Assembly: GCA_007674295.1 (NCBI GenBank)
Contig: CM017449.1
Coordinates: 62,001-126,000, forward strand
Source of the DNA: Antonospora locustae
Lineage: Eukaryota > Microsporidia
Reading direction: 5' to 3'
DNA length: 64,000 nucleotides
Positions 45,801 through 54,284 of the stretch are shown piece by piece. The notes beneath the pieces are model-generated. The model had not been told where the DNA came from and did no database searches. It saw nothing but the letters and a program-made list of their open reading frames with translations. Positions within the stretch are counted from its first letter, which is position 1, and every line of letters starts with the position of its first letter. Made by a program: the position numbers and the translations under genes.

Positions 45801-46473
45801 TGGCCTCCAGCGCCTCCTTCTTGCTCTTCTGCTGCGCAAGAAAGATGAGTGCCTGTCTCTTCAGTCTCAGCTCCACGTGCTGGTCCCGCTTGAGGACCTT
45901 CAGCGCCTGCAGTGCTCTTGTGTACTTTGTTGACTCAAAGATCTCATCCATCTTCTTCTTAACAACACCGGGCTCGCTGAGCGGCCATGTACTCTCCTCC
46001 TGGTGGCAGAACACAACATTGTCCAGAATTGCGGGACTGACGCCCAGATGGTAGGGAACCTCCTTGTCGATCTCTGCACACCTCCCGCTGATCGACACCT
46101 GTTCGCCCTGCTCGTTCAGTGTCCACAGCACACTCTCAAGCGTCTTCTGCTCAACCTTGGACTTTTTCTGCGTGAGCTGGAGCGACCTTGTGCAGACCAT
46201 CAGCTGGCCGCGCGTGTTGTAGAACTTCAGCTTGATCTGCGCCTTAGTCTCGGCCTCCCTAGCCAGCTTTGGGTCGTAGATGAATGCACCGCCCTTTGTG
46301 TTAGGCGGCATGTTGCCCGTTGTTGCATACTTGAGCGCTTCGATGATCGTTGTCTTTCCAGACCCGTTCTGCCCGACGATGATAGTCAGCGGCGGGTGGA
46401 ACTCGACTATGTTTGCCACCGACGGGTTAAACGAACGCACACCGCGCACGACAAGCTTCTCGATATGCGACAT
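42871..46473 (-). CDS. RAD50: DNA repair ATPase Rad50
   Basis: A 1200-residue SMC-like protein. Walker A GQNGSGKTT lies at 34-42, long coiled coils flank the zinc hook CPVC at 634-637 exactly mid-protein, the ABC signature region (RSSAGQKVVASILIRLALAETF) starts near 1099 and Walker B (FMALDEPTTNLD) near 1126. With Mre11, Rad50 tethers and processes DNA double-strand breaks. The ATG at 46473 is preceded directly by CCCC in its own strand. It is convergent with Elp3, and a minus-strand AATAAA sits just after the stop. Slightly shorter than the 1312 residues of yeast Rad50. Confidence 0.95.
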   Translation of the reverse strand: MSHIEKLVVRGVRSFNPSVANIVEFHPPLTIIVGQNGSGKTTIIEALKYATTGNMPPNTKGGAFIYDPKLAREAETKAQIKLKFYNTRGQLMVCTRSLQLTQKKSKVEQKTLESVLWTLNEQGEQVSISGRCAEIDKEVPYHLGVSPAILDNVVFCHQEESTWPLSEPGVVKKKMDEIFESTKYTRALQALKVLKRDQHVELRLKRQALIFLAQQKSKKEALEARIQETEKQATCVADRISHLDMELEKLCAEQGRLGSEKEDLEARAGEAARTQAEIRGLSLYVSGFNWPVLSREEMQELEEADRDALHRRVLKLRTTADLHQRELDTRVQERDVHMSLQDTRRALELQLSENKSRLDKLLADCSLRLANYRQFVERHCGLIEIDVPSDVCDGDVLQVNDISRSFGVLRDAAEAVLRAIESRAGEAAKERLRHEEALRRHVAQRSKVDVELEYLQRHTDKHSEDVAPSKAEIIACEREIARKQGYLESIRNLAREMCAGESERSRVAEEMSALCTEYPHLQDVHGGLCVSALEADCKRTFEEVEDLCAEVCRAAGETGCAMVFFKERLRVHLERVRAVSEKHGLESGTKIVARTDVGELHKELEKLNTNIISSANAQVIYKNLQKLGIKNNSCPVCKKPFFGSEKSLFVGKLEEVIDAIPQILSELEHKKETVEKKIREAERANAARDEKNAEVRRLNEYLDEMRPLVPSTSTEEMLVAAAEPRAAHCDAHQNLAVKAKRLCKMLKGMALVNAARANQLHDAVADGHAESHASLLSTEIDVLQTRLDGLRRTGAQKENSQNAQQPAETGERLRALEAEGEQADALAQQCGEKARLASEREQRLRTQLEEAWRENFVISSSISAASDEIESARARDRELRDALALKEKMTSVPDARCIEVLRQRAQESWDCYHREREAANDLEMRLKTLDENRKLVEVRDKLCELEKRYDGTVFERLDRTRASCGDLDARRQAAQSRRAALAGEKVQLDRQRAQLAQELKTAFGDCDAKYSRTFAEVKTMEAVLCDVDAGIGAIDKSIVEFHSRKLDEINTVLRDLWTTTYRGNDIDYIEIQADTSDTRSYNYRVCMVKNGCELDMRSRSSAGQKVVASILIRLALAETFTGNCSFMALDEPTTNLDQENIESLAATLTSLIERKRESGFQLIVITHDEHFVRLLCTSCDMYYKLRRNARGDSVVEKQFI

Positions 46474-46510
46474 GGGGTGTTTGGGCTGCCCAAAAAGCAT
46501 CTGCCCCTTT

Positions 46511-48079
46511 CTACATGAACCCGCGTCTCCTCTGCTCTGACGGGTTGTACTTTCTGATGGCAAGCCTTTCATCGCTGTCTGCTATCTCTGCTTCCTGTTT
46601 TGCGCAGTACAGGCTGTGGTAGTCCTCTTCGACGAGTGAAAACAGAGCATGCTTGTCATGCACCACGGGCACAACATATTCTCTTGCAGTGCATGTGTCC
46701 AGGGTCTTGCGCTCGTGCTTGAGTAGCATATCGTCGTGCATTCTTTCCAGCACGTCCAGGTCTGCCCTCAGCTCGCACACAACCCTCTTCGGTGCGCGCT
46801 TCCTTGTACGGTGCAGGCTCGTCTCCACCACACTGCCTCTGCGTACGCCCCTGGCAGCTCTCTCCAGGTACGCACGCTTGCTGTTCTCGCCCGCATCTGT
46901 GTCTGCAGGCACTCCACAAGCTCTCTCGCTGCCCTCAGACACGTCGTCACTGTAGTCCGCCTTTGTGTACGCAGCTTTCAGCTTGTAGTACCCGCCCGCT
47001 CGGAAGAGCTTGCTTGCATACTCCCAGCCGCTATTCATGTGGAACACGTACTTCCTTCTGTTTACAATTGTCAAATCGTCACTGACGAACGCCAAGACAT
47101 CGCCGTTACAGCCAAACGCACTGAAGTCTGCTTGCATGCTGCATGACCGCCTCAGGTCCTTGGACAGAAACACAAGCGTCTGTAGACGGGTAAGTATGAC
47201 ATAGTTCCTTGACACCTTCATTCTGAACTCGCGGTAAAGCCTGACTGTCCTGGTCCTCAGCGTCTGCATGTACAAAAGCGTGAGCCTGCATGGGCTCAGC
47301 ACGTACAGCATCTCAGGGTTGTCCGCGTGGTCTGTTGTCTCGAGGGCACTCTGCACCGTCTTCTCGTCGGAGATGCTAGTGCGAATGTCGGGCGCGGCCT
47401 CGTAAAGGTCCTCGTTGTATACGCCGAGCCCGCTCCTATCATAGGCAACGTCCATCACGTGGCTGCGGACGTGAGCCAGATGCCTTGTTCTCCTTCGAAC
47501 AAGGTCTACAAGAAACACATCGTGTCTCGTTGCAAGTACAACGGTGTGCGAGCTTGCGGTGGACCTTATGAGCAGAGCACCATCAACATCGATGCCGAAC
47601 ACCTCCTTTCTATCCGAGTATATCTCAACCGTCTTGCCTCTGAGTATGTACAGTGCCTGCGGCGTGTGGTCGATGTCGACAAATTTAGTAGTCACAAAGT
47701 GCCCGGGCAGAAAGTAGATGGTATGTCTTGTCGCACAGACAAGCTGGCTTCCAACAAAAAAGGCCTTGTACAGCGGCTCGGGAGTCCAGAACGAAAACCC
47801 CGGAACCAGCGTATGGTATCGCCTGCGTGAGATCAGAATGTGCTTTGGAAAGACAAAGAGTGACGTGTACGTCCTGTGAGACTGGTCGCTGATGCCGAAG
47901 CTGCTCATCAAGAGCGGAACGCGGAGCGTGCGGTTCTCAAACACAAACGGACATCCTTTTCTGTTTTTGGATTGCTGACCCGTATGGAGATAGGTGTAGG
48001 CTGGGGATCCCATGAAGCACAAGTCCGTGCAGTCTGTTGGCACTGTGTCTTCATCGCAAAAAAGCGTCCCGGGCTTCAT
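46511..48079 (-). CDS. Unknown protein, possibly Rrn6/TAF1C-like
   Basis: A 522-residue protein whose first 370 residues are strand-rich with propeller-like repeats (ALYILRGKTVEIYSD; VVLATRHDVFLVDLVRRRT; VLAFVSDDLTIVNRRKY), followed by a charged helical tail ending RRRGFM. A divergent propeller with a helical tail and a basic G-F end recalls Rrn6/TAF1C, the Pol I core-factor subunit, but this is a remembered resemblance and not a motif match. The ATG at 48079 has CCC directly upstream in its strand. The long 5' extension of the frame overlaps the divergent gene and is Cys/His-rich noise. Confidence 0.55.
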   Translation of the reverse strand: MKPGTLFCDEDTVPTDCTDLCFMGSPAYTYLHTGQQSKNRKGCPFVFENRTLRVPLLMSSFGISDQSHRTYTSLFVFPKHILISRRRYHTLVPGFSFWTPEPLYKAFFVGSQLVCATRHTIYFLPGHFVTTKFVDIDHTPQALYILRGKTVEIYSDRKEVFGIDVDGALLIRSTASSHTVVLATRHDVFLVDLVRRRTRHLAHVRSHVMDVAYDRSGLGVYNEDLYEAAPDIRTSISDEKTVQSALETTDHADNPEMLYVLSPCRLTLLYMQTLRTRTVRLYREFRMKVSRNYVILTRLQTLVFLSKDLRRSCSMQADFSAFGCNGDVLAFVSDDLTIVNRRKYVFHMNSGWEYASKLFRAGGYYKLKAAYTKADYSDDVSEGSERACGVPADTDAGENSKRAYLERAARGVRRGSVVETSLHRTRKRAPKRVVCELRADLDVLERMHDDMLLKHERKTLDTCTAREYVVPVVHDKHALFSLVEEDYHSLYCAKQEAEIADSDERLAIRKYNPSEQRRRGFM

Positions 48080-48135
48080 GGGCACTGTGTCTCTGTGGAT
48101 GTGCACTGCGCATCGGCGTTGACAGCAGCAAGTAA
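48080..48135. promoter_or_regulatory. Divergent promoter, unknown gene / E(z)-like
   Basis: A 56-bp spacer. GGG at 48080-48082 (CCC in the minus strand) touches the minus-strand ATG. The plus-strand gene has GGGGG at 48147-48151, just before its third in-frame ATG. Confidence 0.45.
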
Positions 48136-49725
48136 ATGTGGTGCATGGGGGCCATGTTTGACGATGTGCTGAGAAGGGTCGACAGAGAGTACAGGCGCAG
48201 GGTGCTTCTGGTTTTGTCTGAAAATGCGGAGTACATGCGCCGCCACCACAGCTTTGCTGCTGCAGACTGCAGTGCAAAGTGGGACACAAAGTACAGGAGA
48301 ATTGTGGTTCCGCAGGTGCTGAGAATGCCCAGATACAGGTTCTACGTCCACACAGACACAGTGATGCCGTCGCAGGACGACCCGATTCTGAGATACGTGC
48401 CGCTGATACAGAACAACACTGAGTACGAGGACGTCCTGTACTTTGAGAGCACAGACCTGGCCGAAAGGCCTCTCTGCAGAGAGGATGGCGTGCGAGAGAT
48501 GCTTATGAAAAGGATCTTCGGCCTCTACAGCGATCTCGAGCTGTTCAACCTCAAGACAGACATCGCAGCGGAAGGGCCTGGCGGTGGCGTTCCTAGTCCG
48601 CGGTTCTCCCTACTGGTCGATCTGTCCGAGTATCTGCAAACACCTCTCCACAAGCTGCTCCGTGTGTGGGAGGAGATGTTTGATAAGAAGAGAAGGACAC
48701 TGTACTTTGACGAAAATGCACTGGACTTCTACTTCTGCAACATCTGTTACGTCTTTGACTGCTGCATGCACGACTCAATCCACATCAGAAACAAGATCAG
48801 AAGAGCCTCGCCAGAGAGCGGTTCTGCAGGCAAAAGGAGAATGGGCAGCCTACACAGGGTATTTTGCACACGCGGAGACAGCGCGCAGACAGAGCATGCA
48901 CACGAGACAGAGAGTTCGTTTGTCGCCAGGTGCTACAGCGCAAGTCCCTGTGTGTCAAGCCTGTTTCTCTACTTTGCGACGCAGGCCAAGGTGCCCTGCA
49001 GACAGCTCAGAGGCCCTAGGAAGCGCTTTGTCCTGAAAAGGGAGACGAGCCCGCAAAGACACAAGGCTATCCGGCACGAGGTGTTCTACTCGCAGTGCCA
49101 CCATGCTGGTGTGTGCTTTGGAAACAGTAAGTGCCTGTGCTGGAAGGGCATGACGTACTGCGAGGACATGTGCTTTTGCGAGTGCTGCGACAACTACTTT
49201 CCAGGGTGTGCCTGTAGAGTCTGCGACACGAAGTGCATGTGTATGGTAGTTGCCCGGGAGTGCACTGCAAGATGCACATGCAGGAGGTGTCTGAACCAGT
49301 TTCTGGCTGCAGGCGAGGAAAAGAAGACGTACGTTGGGAAGAGCCTCATAAGCGGCTTTGGCTTGTTTGCTGGGGAGAACATAAGGGCAGAAAGCCTCAT
49401 AGTGGAGTACACTGGTGAGATCATAACGAACGTCGAGGCAGAGCGAAGGGGCCACTTCTACGAGAAGATGCAGGTGTCGTACCTCTTTGATGTTTCGGTC
49501 AAGAACAACAACGTTCACCATACCATCGACGCCATGACAATGGGGAATAATTCGAGGTTTGCCAACCACTCGAGTAGGCCAAACGCACGTGCAAGGTCTG
49601 TGCAGGTGAACGGTGTCAAGAGAATCGGCATATACGCATTGGAGGACATCAGAAAACACACTGAAATTGTGTTTGACTACCAGTACAGCGACGAGCACAA
49701 GAGAAAGTATAAAATTCAGGAGTAG
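48136..49725 (+). CDS. EZH2: E(z)/EZH2-type SET histone methyltransferase
   Basis: A 529-residue protein with a pre-SET CXC domain (about 321-385, more than 15 cysteines in CxC and CxxxxCxC patterns) directly followed by a SET domain (396-529). The SET domain has SGFGLFAGENI, EYTGEII, the substrate/SAM motif RFANHSSRPNA (474 onward) and the FDYQYSDE end. CXC plus SET at the C-terminus is the hallmark of Enhancer of zeste, the PRC2 subunit that methylates H3 Lys27. The N-terminal 300 residues are diverged and I cannot place the SANT or EED-binding parts. In-frame ATGs at 48145 and 48154 are possible starts; the last follows a GGGGG run. Confidence 0.82.
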   Translation: MWCMGAMFDDVLRRVDREYRRRVLLVLSENAEYMRRHHSFAAADCSAKWDTKYRRIVVPQVLRMPRYRFYVHTDTVMPSQDDPILRYVPLIQNNTEYEDVLYFESTDLAERPLCREDGVREMLMKRIFGLYSDLELFNLKTDIAAEGPGGGVPSPRFSLLVDLSEYLQTPLHKLLRVWEEMFDKKRRTLYFDENALDFYFCNICYVFDCCMHDSIHIRNKIRRASPESGSAGKRRMGSLHRVFCTRGDSAQTEHAHETESSFVARCYSASPCVSSLFLYFATQAKVPCRQLRGPRKRFVLKRETSPQRHKAIRHEVFYSQCHHAGVCFGNSKCLCWKGMTYCEDMCFCECCDNYFPGCACRVCDTKCMCMVVARECTARCTCRRCLNQFLAAGEEKKTYVGKSLISGFGLFAGENIRAESLIVEYTGEIITNVEAERRGHFYEKMQVSYLFDVSVKNNNVHHTIDAMTMGNNSRFANHSSRPNARARSVQVNGVKRIGIYALEDIRKHTEIVFDYQYSDEHKRKYKIQE

Positions 49726-49902
49726 TTGCACTACCGGTGTGCAGGCGAACGGTGCTCCTGAAGGCAGACACAAGCGATGCATCACTCATGAGAATGAAAA
49801 CCAGCACTTGGAAACAACATGCACGCAGGCAAAGAACGGAAATATGCGGGCATGGCTCTCACTAAATTATCGTTTTATTTACCTACCCAAACTTGTCTTT
49901 CG

Positions 49903-51066
49903 ATGTGCGAGGAAAAGATTAAGCTGGCCATTGCAACAAACAAGAGCGAGCTGCTCTCCGAAACTCCCCTCGATTTTGAGTTCAGCGACGGAACACAGAT
50001 TTTGCACTGGGCAGCGTTTTTTGGAAACAGGCTGCTGGTGAAACACCTGGTGGATTCAAATGCTGATGTGGAGAAAAAAGGCGGAAAGTACATGAGCACG
50101 CCAATGTTCTTTGCTGCATACAACAGAAACCACTCTGTGATGAGGCTGTTGGCAGAAAGACACGCAGATGTCAATTGCAGAAACACACTGCAATGGACTC
50201 CGCTGCACGTCTGTGCATACAACAACGATGCGCTTGGCTTCATTCTGCTTCTTTGCCATGGTGCCGACGCAAACGCCCTGGACAGCAAGAAAAGAACGCC
50301 ATTTGCAATTGCAAGAAGTAGAAATAGCAAGAAGGTTGTCGCGTTTGAAAGACTGCACGACCGACAAAGAGGTACTGAACGGGAAAGTGCAATGAGAAGC
50401 ATGGGGTTTTCTGCGATGCTTCTGTTGCACTTCGCCGTGCTCTACTCTCGCTCCATCATTCTGGTGCTCATTTACATGTTCATTCTTTCAAGGGTCCTGA
50501 TACACTATAAGCTCATGGCGGTTCTCAATGCAATGTTCTTTGCCACACTGGTTTTTGCAGTCGACAAAGCGAACGGACAACTTCTCTACCTGGTTTACAG
50601 GTACACTGTCCTCTATTGGCACATAAAAAGCAAAAGACTCAGACCCAGGCGCAGAGGCACCCTCAAGGAGGCCAAGCACCTTGTGTCTCGTCTGCTGAGC
50701 GAAAATAACTATAACGAAAAAGCGTTTTGCTACACATGCATGGCACAGAAGGACAATGCAACAAGGCATTGCAGCATGTGCAACGCCTGCGTAGACAGAG
50801 CATCCTACCATTGCCTGTTTTTTGAGAGATGTGTCGGAAAAAAAGACAGCATGGACCTGCTTGTATTCGCTATACTTACAGCATACATGTTCTTTGCTAT
50901 CAAAAGGGAAACCAGGTACAACAGGTTCCTTTGCTCGATCATGAGCATAGTAGTTGTTCTTGCGAGCATGCTTGCGCTAAGCATTGTGTGCAAACACTTG
51001 AGCTTTTGTCGTGTGGCAGCGAGCTGTACTGCTGAAAGCGGTGACGGGCAGAGAAGTTATGTATAG
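49903..51066 (+). CDS. Ankyrin-repeat protein with DHHC-like domain (Akr1/ZDHHC17-like)
   Basis: A 387-residue protein starting at an ATG that follows a CCC by about 14 bases; ATGs at 49819 and 49852 would lengthen it to 415. Residues 30-140 hold four ankyrin-type repeats (GTQILHWAAFFGNRLLVKHL; WTPLHVCAYNNDAL). Hydrophobic segments follow near 165-230, then a Cys-rich loop CSMCNACVDRASYHCLFFERCVG and two more membrane segments. This is the layout of Akr1/ZDHHC17 palmitoyltransferases. The catalytic motif is S-Y-H-C (301-304) instead of D-H-H-C: the Cys is kept, but the Asp and first His are replaced. Activity is therefore doubtful. Confidence 0.75.
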   Translation: MCEEKIKLAIATNKSELLSETPLDFEFSDGTQILHWAAFFGNRLLVKHLVDSNADVEKKGGKYMSTPMFFAAYNRNHSVMRLLAERHADVNCRNTLQWTPLHVCAYNNDALGFILLLCHGADANALDSKKRTPFAIARSRNSKKVVAFERLHDRQRGTERESAMRSMGFSAMLLLHFAVLYSRSIILVLIYMFILSRVLIHYKLMAVLNAMFFATLVFAVDKANGQLLYLVYRYTVLYWHIKSKRLRPRRRGTLKEAKHLVSRLLSENNYNEKAFCYTCMAQKDNATRHCSMCNACVDRASYHCLFFERCVGKKDSMDLLVFAILTAYMFFAIKRETRYNRFLCSIMSIVVVLASMLALSIVCKHLSFCRVAASCTAESGDGQRSYV

Positions 51067-51191
51067 CGGGACGTTTCTTCTACACCACTGCAGGCTTTGT
51101 GGAGGCCAGAGCCAAAAGCCAGTGTGCAGGCAGAACAGGTCTCTTTGCAGCATTCCACCTCCGCACTTAAGCTGCATTTCGAACCCATGCT

Positions 51192-51659
51192 ATGTCTGCA
51201 GTAACGCTGGCTAAGCGCCGTCTCATGAAAGACTTGAAGGCTCTAAAGGAGATGAGAGACGAGACAATCTATGCCACGCCATTTGAGGACAACATACTCA
51301 CATGGTGTGCCGTCATCATCGGCCCAAAGGATACGTTTTTCGAGGATGGCACCTTCAGTCTGATTCTGAGCTTCAAGGAAAGCTACCCACAAAGCCCGCC
51401 CGAGGTAAAGTTTGTTTCAAAAGTGTTCCATCCCAATGTGTATGCCAGCGGCGACCTCTGTCTGGACATTCTGAAAAATAGATGGTCTCCTACATATGAT
51501 GTTTATGGTGTTCTTATGTGCATTCAGTCGCTGCTAAACGACCCAAACGTGAATTCCCCTGCCAATTTAGAAGCAGCAATTCTTTTCAAAAACAATGTTG
51601 AGAAGTACATAGAAAAGGTAAGAGAGAGTGTCGAATTAAGCTGGAACACATTAAGATAA
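51192..51659 (+). CDS. RAD6: Ubiquitin-conjugating enzyme Rad6/Ubc2-like
   Basis: A 155-residue E2. HPN (80-82), catalytic Cys90 and the long matches [36 protein letters not shown] and [13 protein letters not shown] are those of Rad6/UBE2A rather than Ubc4 or Ubc13. Rad6 attaches ubiquitin to PCNA (with Rad18), H2B (with Bre1) and N-end-rule substrates. There is no acidic tail, unlike budding-yeast Rad6. The ATG at 51192 lies five bases after a CCC; an out-of-frame ATG at 51187 sits between. Confidence 0.9.
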   Translation: MSAVTLAKRRLMKDLKALKEMRDETIYATPFEDNILTWCAVIIGPKDTFFEDGTFSLILSFKESYPQSPPEVKFVSKVFHPNVYASGDLCLDILKNRWSPTYDVYGVLMCIQSLLNDPNVNSPANLEAAILFKNNVEKYIEKVRESVELSWNTLR

Positions 51660-51914
51660 TAGGCTGTCATGCAACCTCTTGATAGTCTCTCAAAGGCCTA
51701 TTTTTCAAAAAATAATTAACGAGAAGTGCGTTTATTGCAACATCTCATAAAGTACTATTAAGTGACGTTGAACTGTCGTCAAACGACCTCCTAGCAAGCC
51801 ATAGGCTGTATGCATTATTTTACCAGGCCGTGTATTCGGCTAGACCAGAGAGTCTCCTTTTCTACACCGTTTCACATCTTAGTGTAAGGATCAAGAACCT
51901 TTCTGTCAAAAACA

Positions 51915-51988
51915 TGTGCCGTCCCGGGATCGAACCGGGGCCCTCTCGCGTGTTAAGCGAACGTGATAACCACTACACTAACAGCACT
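51915..51988 (-). tRNA. tRNA-Val (AAC)
   Basis: The minus strand folds as a complete cloverleaf: acceptor GTGCTGT/ACGGCAC with one G-U pair and discriminator A, D arm GTG/CAC, anticodon stem TTCGC/GCGAG with loop TTAACAC (anticodon AAC), a 5-base variable loop, and T arm CCCGG/CCGGG with TTCGATC. It closely resembles other eukaryotic tRNA-Val(AAC). No intron. It has 74 bases, with one extra T between the D stem and anticodon stem. CCA is not encoded. Confidence 0.95.
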
Positions 51989-52061
51989 GCATACAGTGCA
52001 TGGAAAAAATATGTAAAACATAGCTTCACATCATGCACAATGTAGAAAGCAGGCCCCTCTT

Positions 52062-52538
52062 ATGGACGATGGATGCAATGGAGGTGGGTGGAGACCAATA
52101 CGAGACCTGATAAGCTTTTTCGAGAGTGCATCGGGGGGACACTGGATACAGGGGGGTGTGTGCGATAATTCTCTGCGTGCAAGCAAGGCGGTGCTAGAGG
52201 AGACATTTCCGTCGGTGTCTGCACACGGAAGACGCCTTCTCTTTGAGGAAAAGGTGCGGAAGTTTAGAAGCGAGATTCTGGATGCGAAGGTTGGCTCCAC
52301 ACAGGGCTCTAAAGACGCTGTATGTGCGGAAAGGTCACAGAGGCAGCGGATTCTGCAGCAAAGGCGGGACGCAGGACGTAACAAAACGATTGTCACAAGC
52401 CACATCTCAATGCTGCTTCGTGGCAGAGAGAGGGACGACAGTGTTCTGAGGCCAAGCATGCTGGACACAAAGGGTGGCGCTGTGTGCCTGGAGAAAGGCA
52501 CACTCACAGAAAATGAGCGCCCTGGTCTTGATGCGTGA
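52062..52538 (+). CDS. Hypothetical protein
   Basis: A 158-residue soluble, charged protein of no recognised family. CCCC at 52054-52057 lies four bases before its ATG, the same start signal as its neighbours, and an AATAAA follows about 15 bases after the stop, so I consider it real. The N-terminus is Gly/Trp-containing, and the middle (70-125) is helical and Arg-rich. An opposite-strand open frame (52031-52555) is Ser/Arg/Pro-rich and looks like a shadow. Confidence 0.6.
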   Translation: MDDGCNGGGWRPIRDLISFFESASGGHWIQGGVCDNSLRASKAVLEETFPSVSAHGRRLLFEEKVRKFRSEILDAKVGSTQGSKDAVCAERSQRQRILQQRRDAGRNKTIVTSHISMLLRGRERDDSVLRPSMLDTKGGAVCLEKGTLTENERPGLDA

Positions 52539-52680
52539 CGTCTGGTCTGCAGCAAATAAAACAGAAAGCTGTGCTTAAGAATCTGTGTTTATAAAAGGCA
52601 GAGAAATGCTGCAGTCATTCTGCGCAGGGCAGGCGGCAGACATCGTGCACTCTGCCTACACCAAAATTCTCTTTACCGGC

Positions 52681-54240
52681 TCACCACCGTCTGCCGCCGT
52701 AGCCACGTGATCTATTGTAGCCGCCGTACCTAGAGAACCGCCGCGAGTCACCGTCTGCAGAAGACATATCGCGGAGCTCCCTTGGCACGTCCTGCTTTGC
52801 GTCGCTGAGAATCCTGACCAGGTCCCGTGCGTTGTTTCTGTCCATATCGGTGAAGAACGTCACTGCAGTGCCCTCTGCAGTGTTGCCGCGCGCTGTTCTT
52901 CCGATACGGTGCACGTAATCCTCGCAGCTTCCTGGAAAGTCGTAGTTCACAACCATCTTGACGTCCTTCACGTCCAGGCCACGTGCAGCAACGTCTGTTG
53001 CGATCAGAATCGGGCGCCTGCCGCTCTTGAAGTCTCCAATCACACGGTCGCGCATGGCCTGTGTCTTGTCGCCATGAATTGCCGCAGCAGGCATCCTTTC
53101 CTGGAGAAGGGTGTACTCAATGTCGTCGCATGTTCTCTTCATGTTGCAGAACACGATGACTCGCCCCTCGACATCCCGCAACACACGCAGGAGAGACTCC
53201 TGCTTCTCACGCGGGCTGATTACCTCGACACGCTGCAGAATGCGTGTGTTGGACGTCAGGTCGTCGCTGCCGATGTTTACCTGGATGTAGTTTGTCATGT
53301 AGCTTTGCGCAAGGTCGCGCACCTCCCTCGGCCACGTTGCGCTCCACATCAGCGTCTGCCTCCCCTCGTTTGTCTGCGGAATGATCTTACGCAACTGCGG
53401 CTCAAAGCCCATGTCCAGCATTCTGTCTGCCTCGTCCAGCACCATGAACGTCACCCTCTTCAGCGGCACAAAGCCCTGGTCGTGCAGGTCAATAAGCCGT
53501 CCGGGCGTGGCAACAAGCACCTCAACGCCGCGCAGAAGAGCCTGTTTCTGTGGCTGCGACGAGACGCCGCCATACACAGCAGCTGTGGAAAGACCAAAGA
53601 AGCGGGAGTATGTGTCGATCTCTTCCTGAATCTGCAGACAGAGCTCCCTTGTCGGTGCAAGCACAAGCACAATGGGCCCGTCGCCCTTTCTAAGCGGCTC
53701 CTGTTTCTGTGCGTGAACGAGTGCAGGCAGCGCAAACGATATCGTCTTTCCAGACCCTGTCTGTGCAATTCCAACCATGTCGCGACCCGAAAATGCCATG
53801 GGCCATCCCTGCGCTTGAATGGGCGTGGGCCCCGTGTACTTCCGCAGCTCGAACTCCTTCAGCACTGCGTCCGGAAAGTCGATATCACTGAACTGCGCAA
53901 TCGGCTTTGGCACGTCTGTGCCCCGAACTCGCATGTCGTTTCTGCGGCGAAACTCCTTCACATCCTCTTCTGACATGCTTGCAATGTGCGCCTTCTCCTG
54001 GTAGAAGTTCTTCTCGAAGGGCACCGGCGGCAAGTCCACGTCAATCGGACGCAGCCCCCAGGAGCCGCCCGCACCCTGTCTCTGCTTTCCCGCTCCACGG
54101 TATCCGTCAAAACCACCATACCGACTGTGCGAGCCTCGATCTCCGGTCCTCCATCCCCTGTCGCTATCCCGAGATGCAGAGCGCCACGTGTCGCTGCCTG
54201 TGTCTCTTGGGCCTCTTCTGCTTCCAAACTGATTCGACAT
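52681..54240 (-). CDS. DBP2: DEAD-box RNA helicase Dbp2/DDX5-like
   Basis: A 519-residue helicase. The N-terminal 60 residues are Gly/Arg-rich; then come the Q motif (PTPIQAQGWP), Walker A AQTGSGKT (159-166), APTREL, ATPGR, DEAD (269-272), SAT (300-302), ATDVAARGLD, HRIGRTAR and a short RGG-like Tyr/Gly/Arg tail. ELRKYTGPTPIQAQGWPMAFSG marks the Dbp2/p68 group, which acts in mRNP remodelling, nonsense-mediated decay and rRNA processing. The ATG at 54240 has CCCC one base upstream. Confidence 0.93.
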   Translation of the reverse strand: MSNQFGSRRGPRDTGSDTWRSASRDSDRGWRTGDRGSHSRYGGFDGYRGAGKQRQGAGGSWGLRPIDVDLPPVPFEKNFYQEKAHIASMSEEDVKEFRRRNDMRVRGTDVPKPIAQFSDIDFPDAVLKEFELRKYTGPTPIQAQGWPMAFSGRDMVGIAQTGSGKTISFALPALVHAQKQEPLRKGDGPIVLVLAPTRELCLQIQEEIDTYSRFFGLSTAAVYGGVSSQPQKQALLRGVEVLVATPGRLIDLHDQGFVPLKRVTFMVLDEADRMLDMGFEPQLRKIIPQTNEGRQTLMWSATWPREVRDLAQSYMTNYIQVNIGSDDLTSNTRILQRVEVISPREKQESLLRVLRDVEGRVIVFCNMKRTCDDIEYTLLQERMPAAAIHGDKTQAMRDRVIGDFKSGRRPILIATDVAARGLDVKDVKMVVNYDFPGSCEDYVHRIGRTARGNTAEGTAVTFFTDMDRNNARDLVRILSDAKQDVPRELRDMSSADGDSRRFSRYGGYNRSRGYGGRRW

Positions 54241-54284
54241 TGGGGCTGAAAAAAATTGAGTTTAAGAGGGCGACTGCTGGCACC

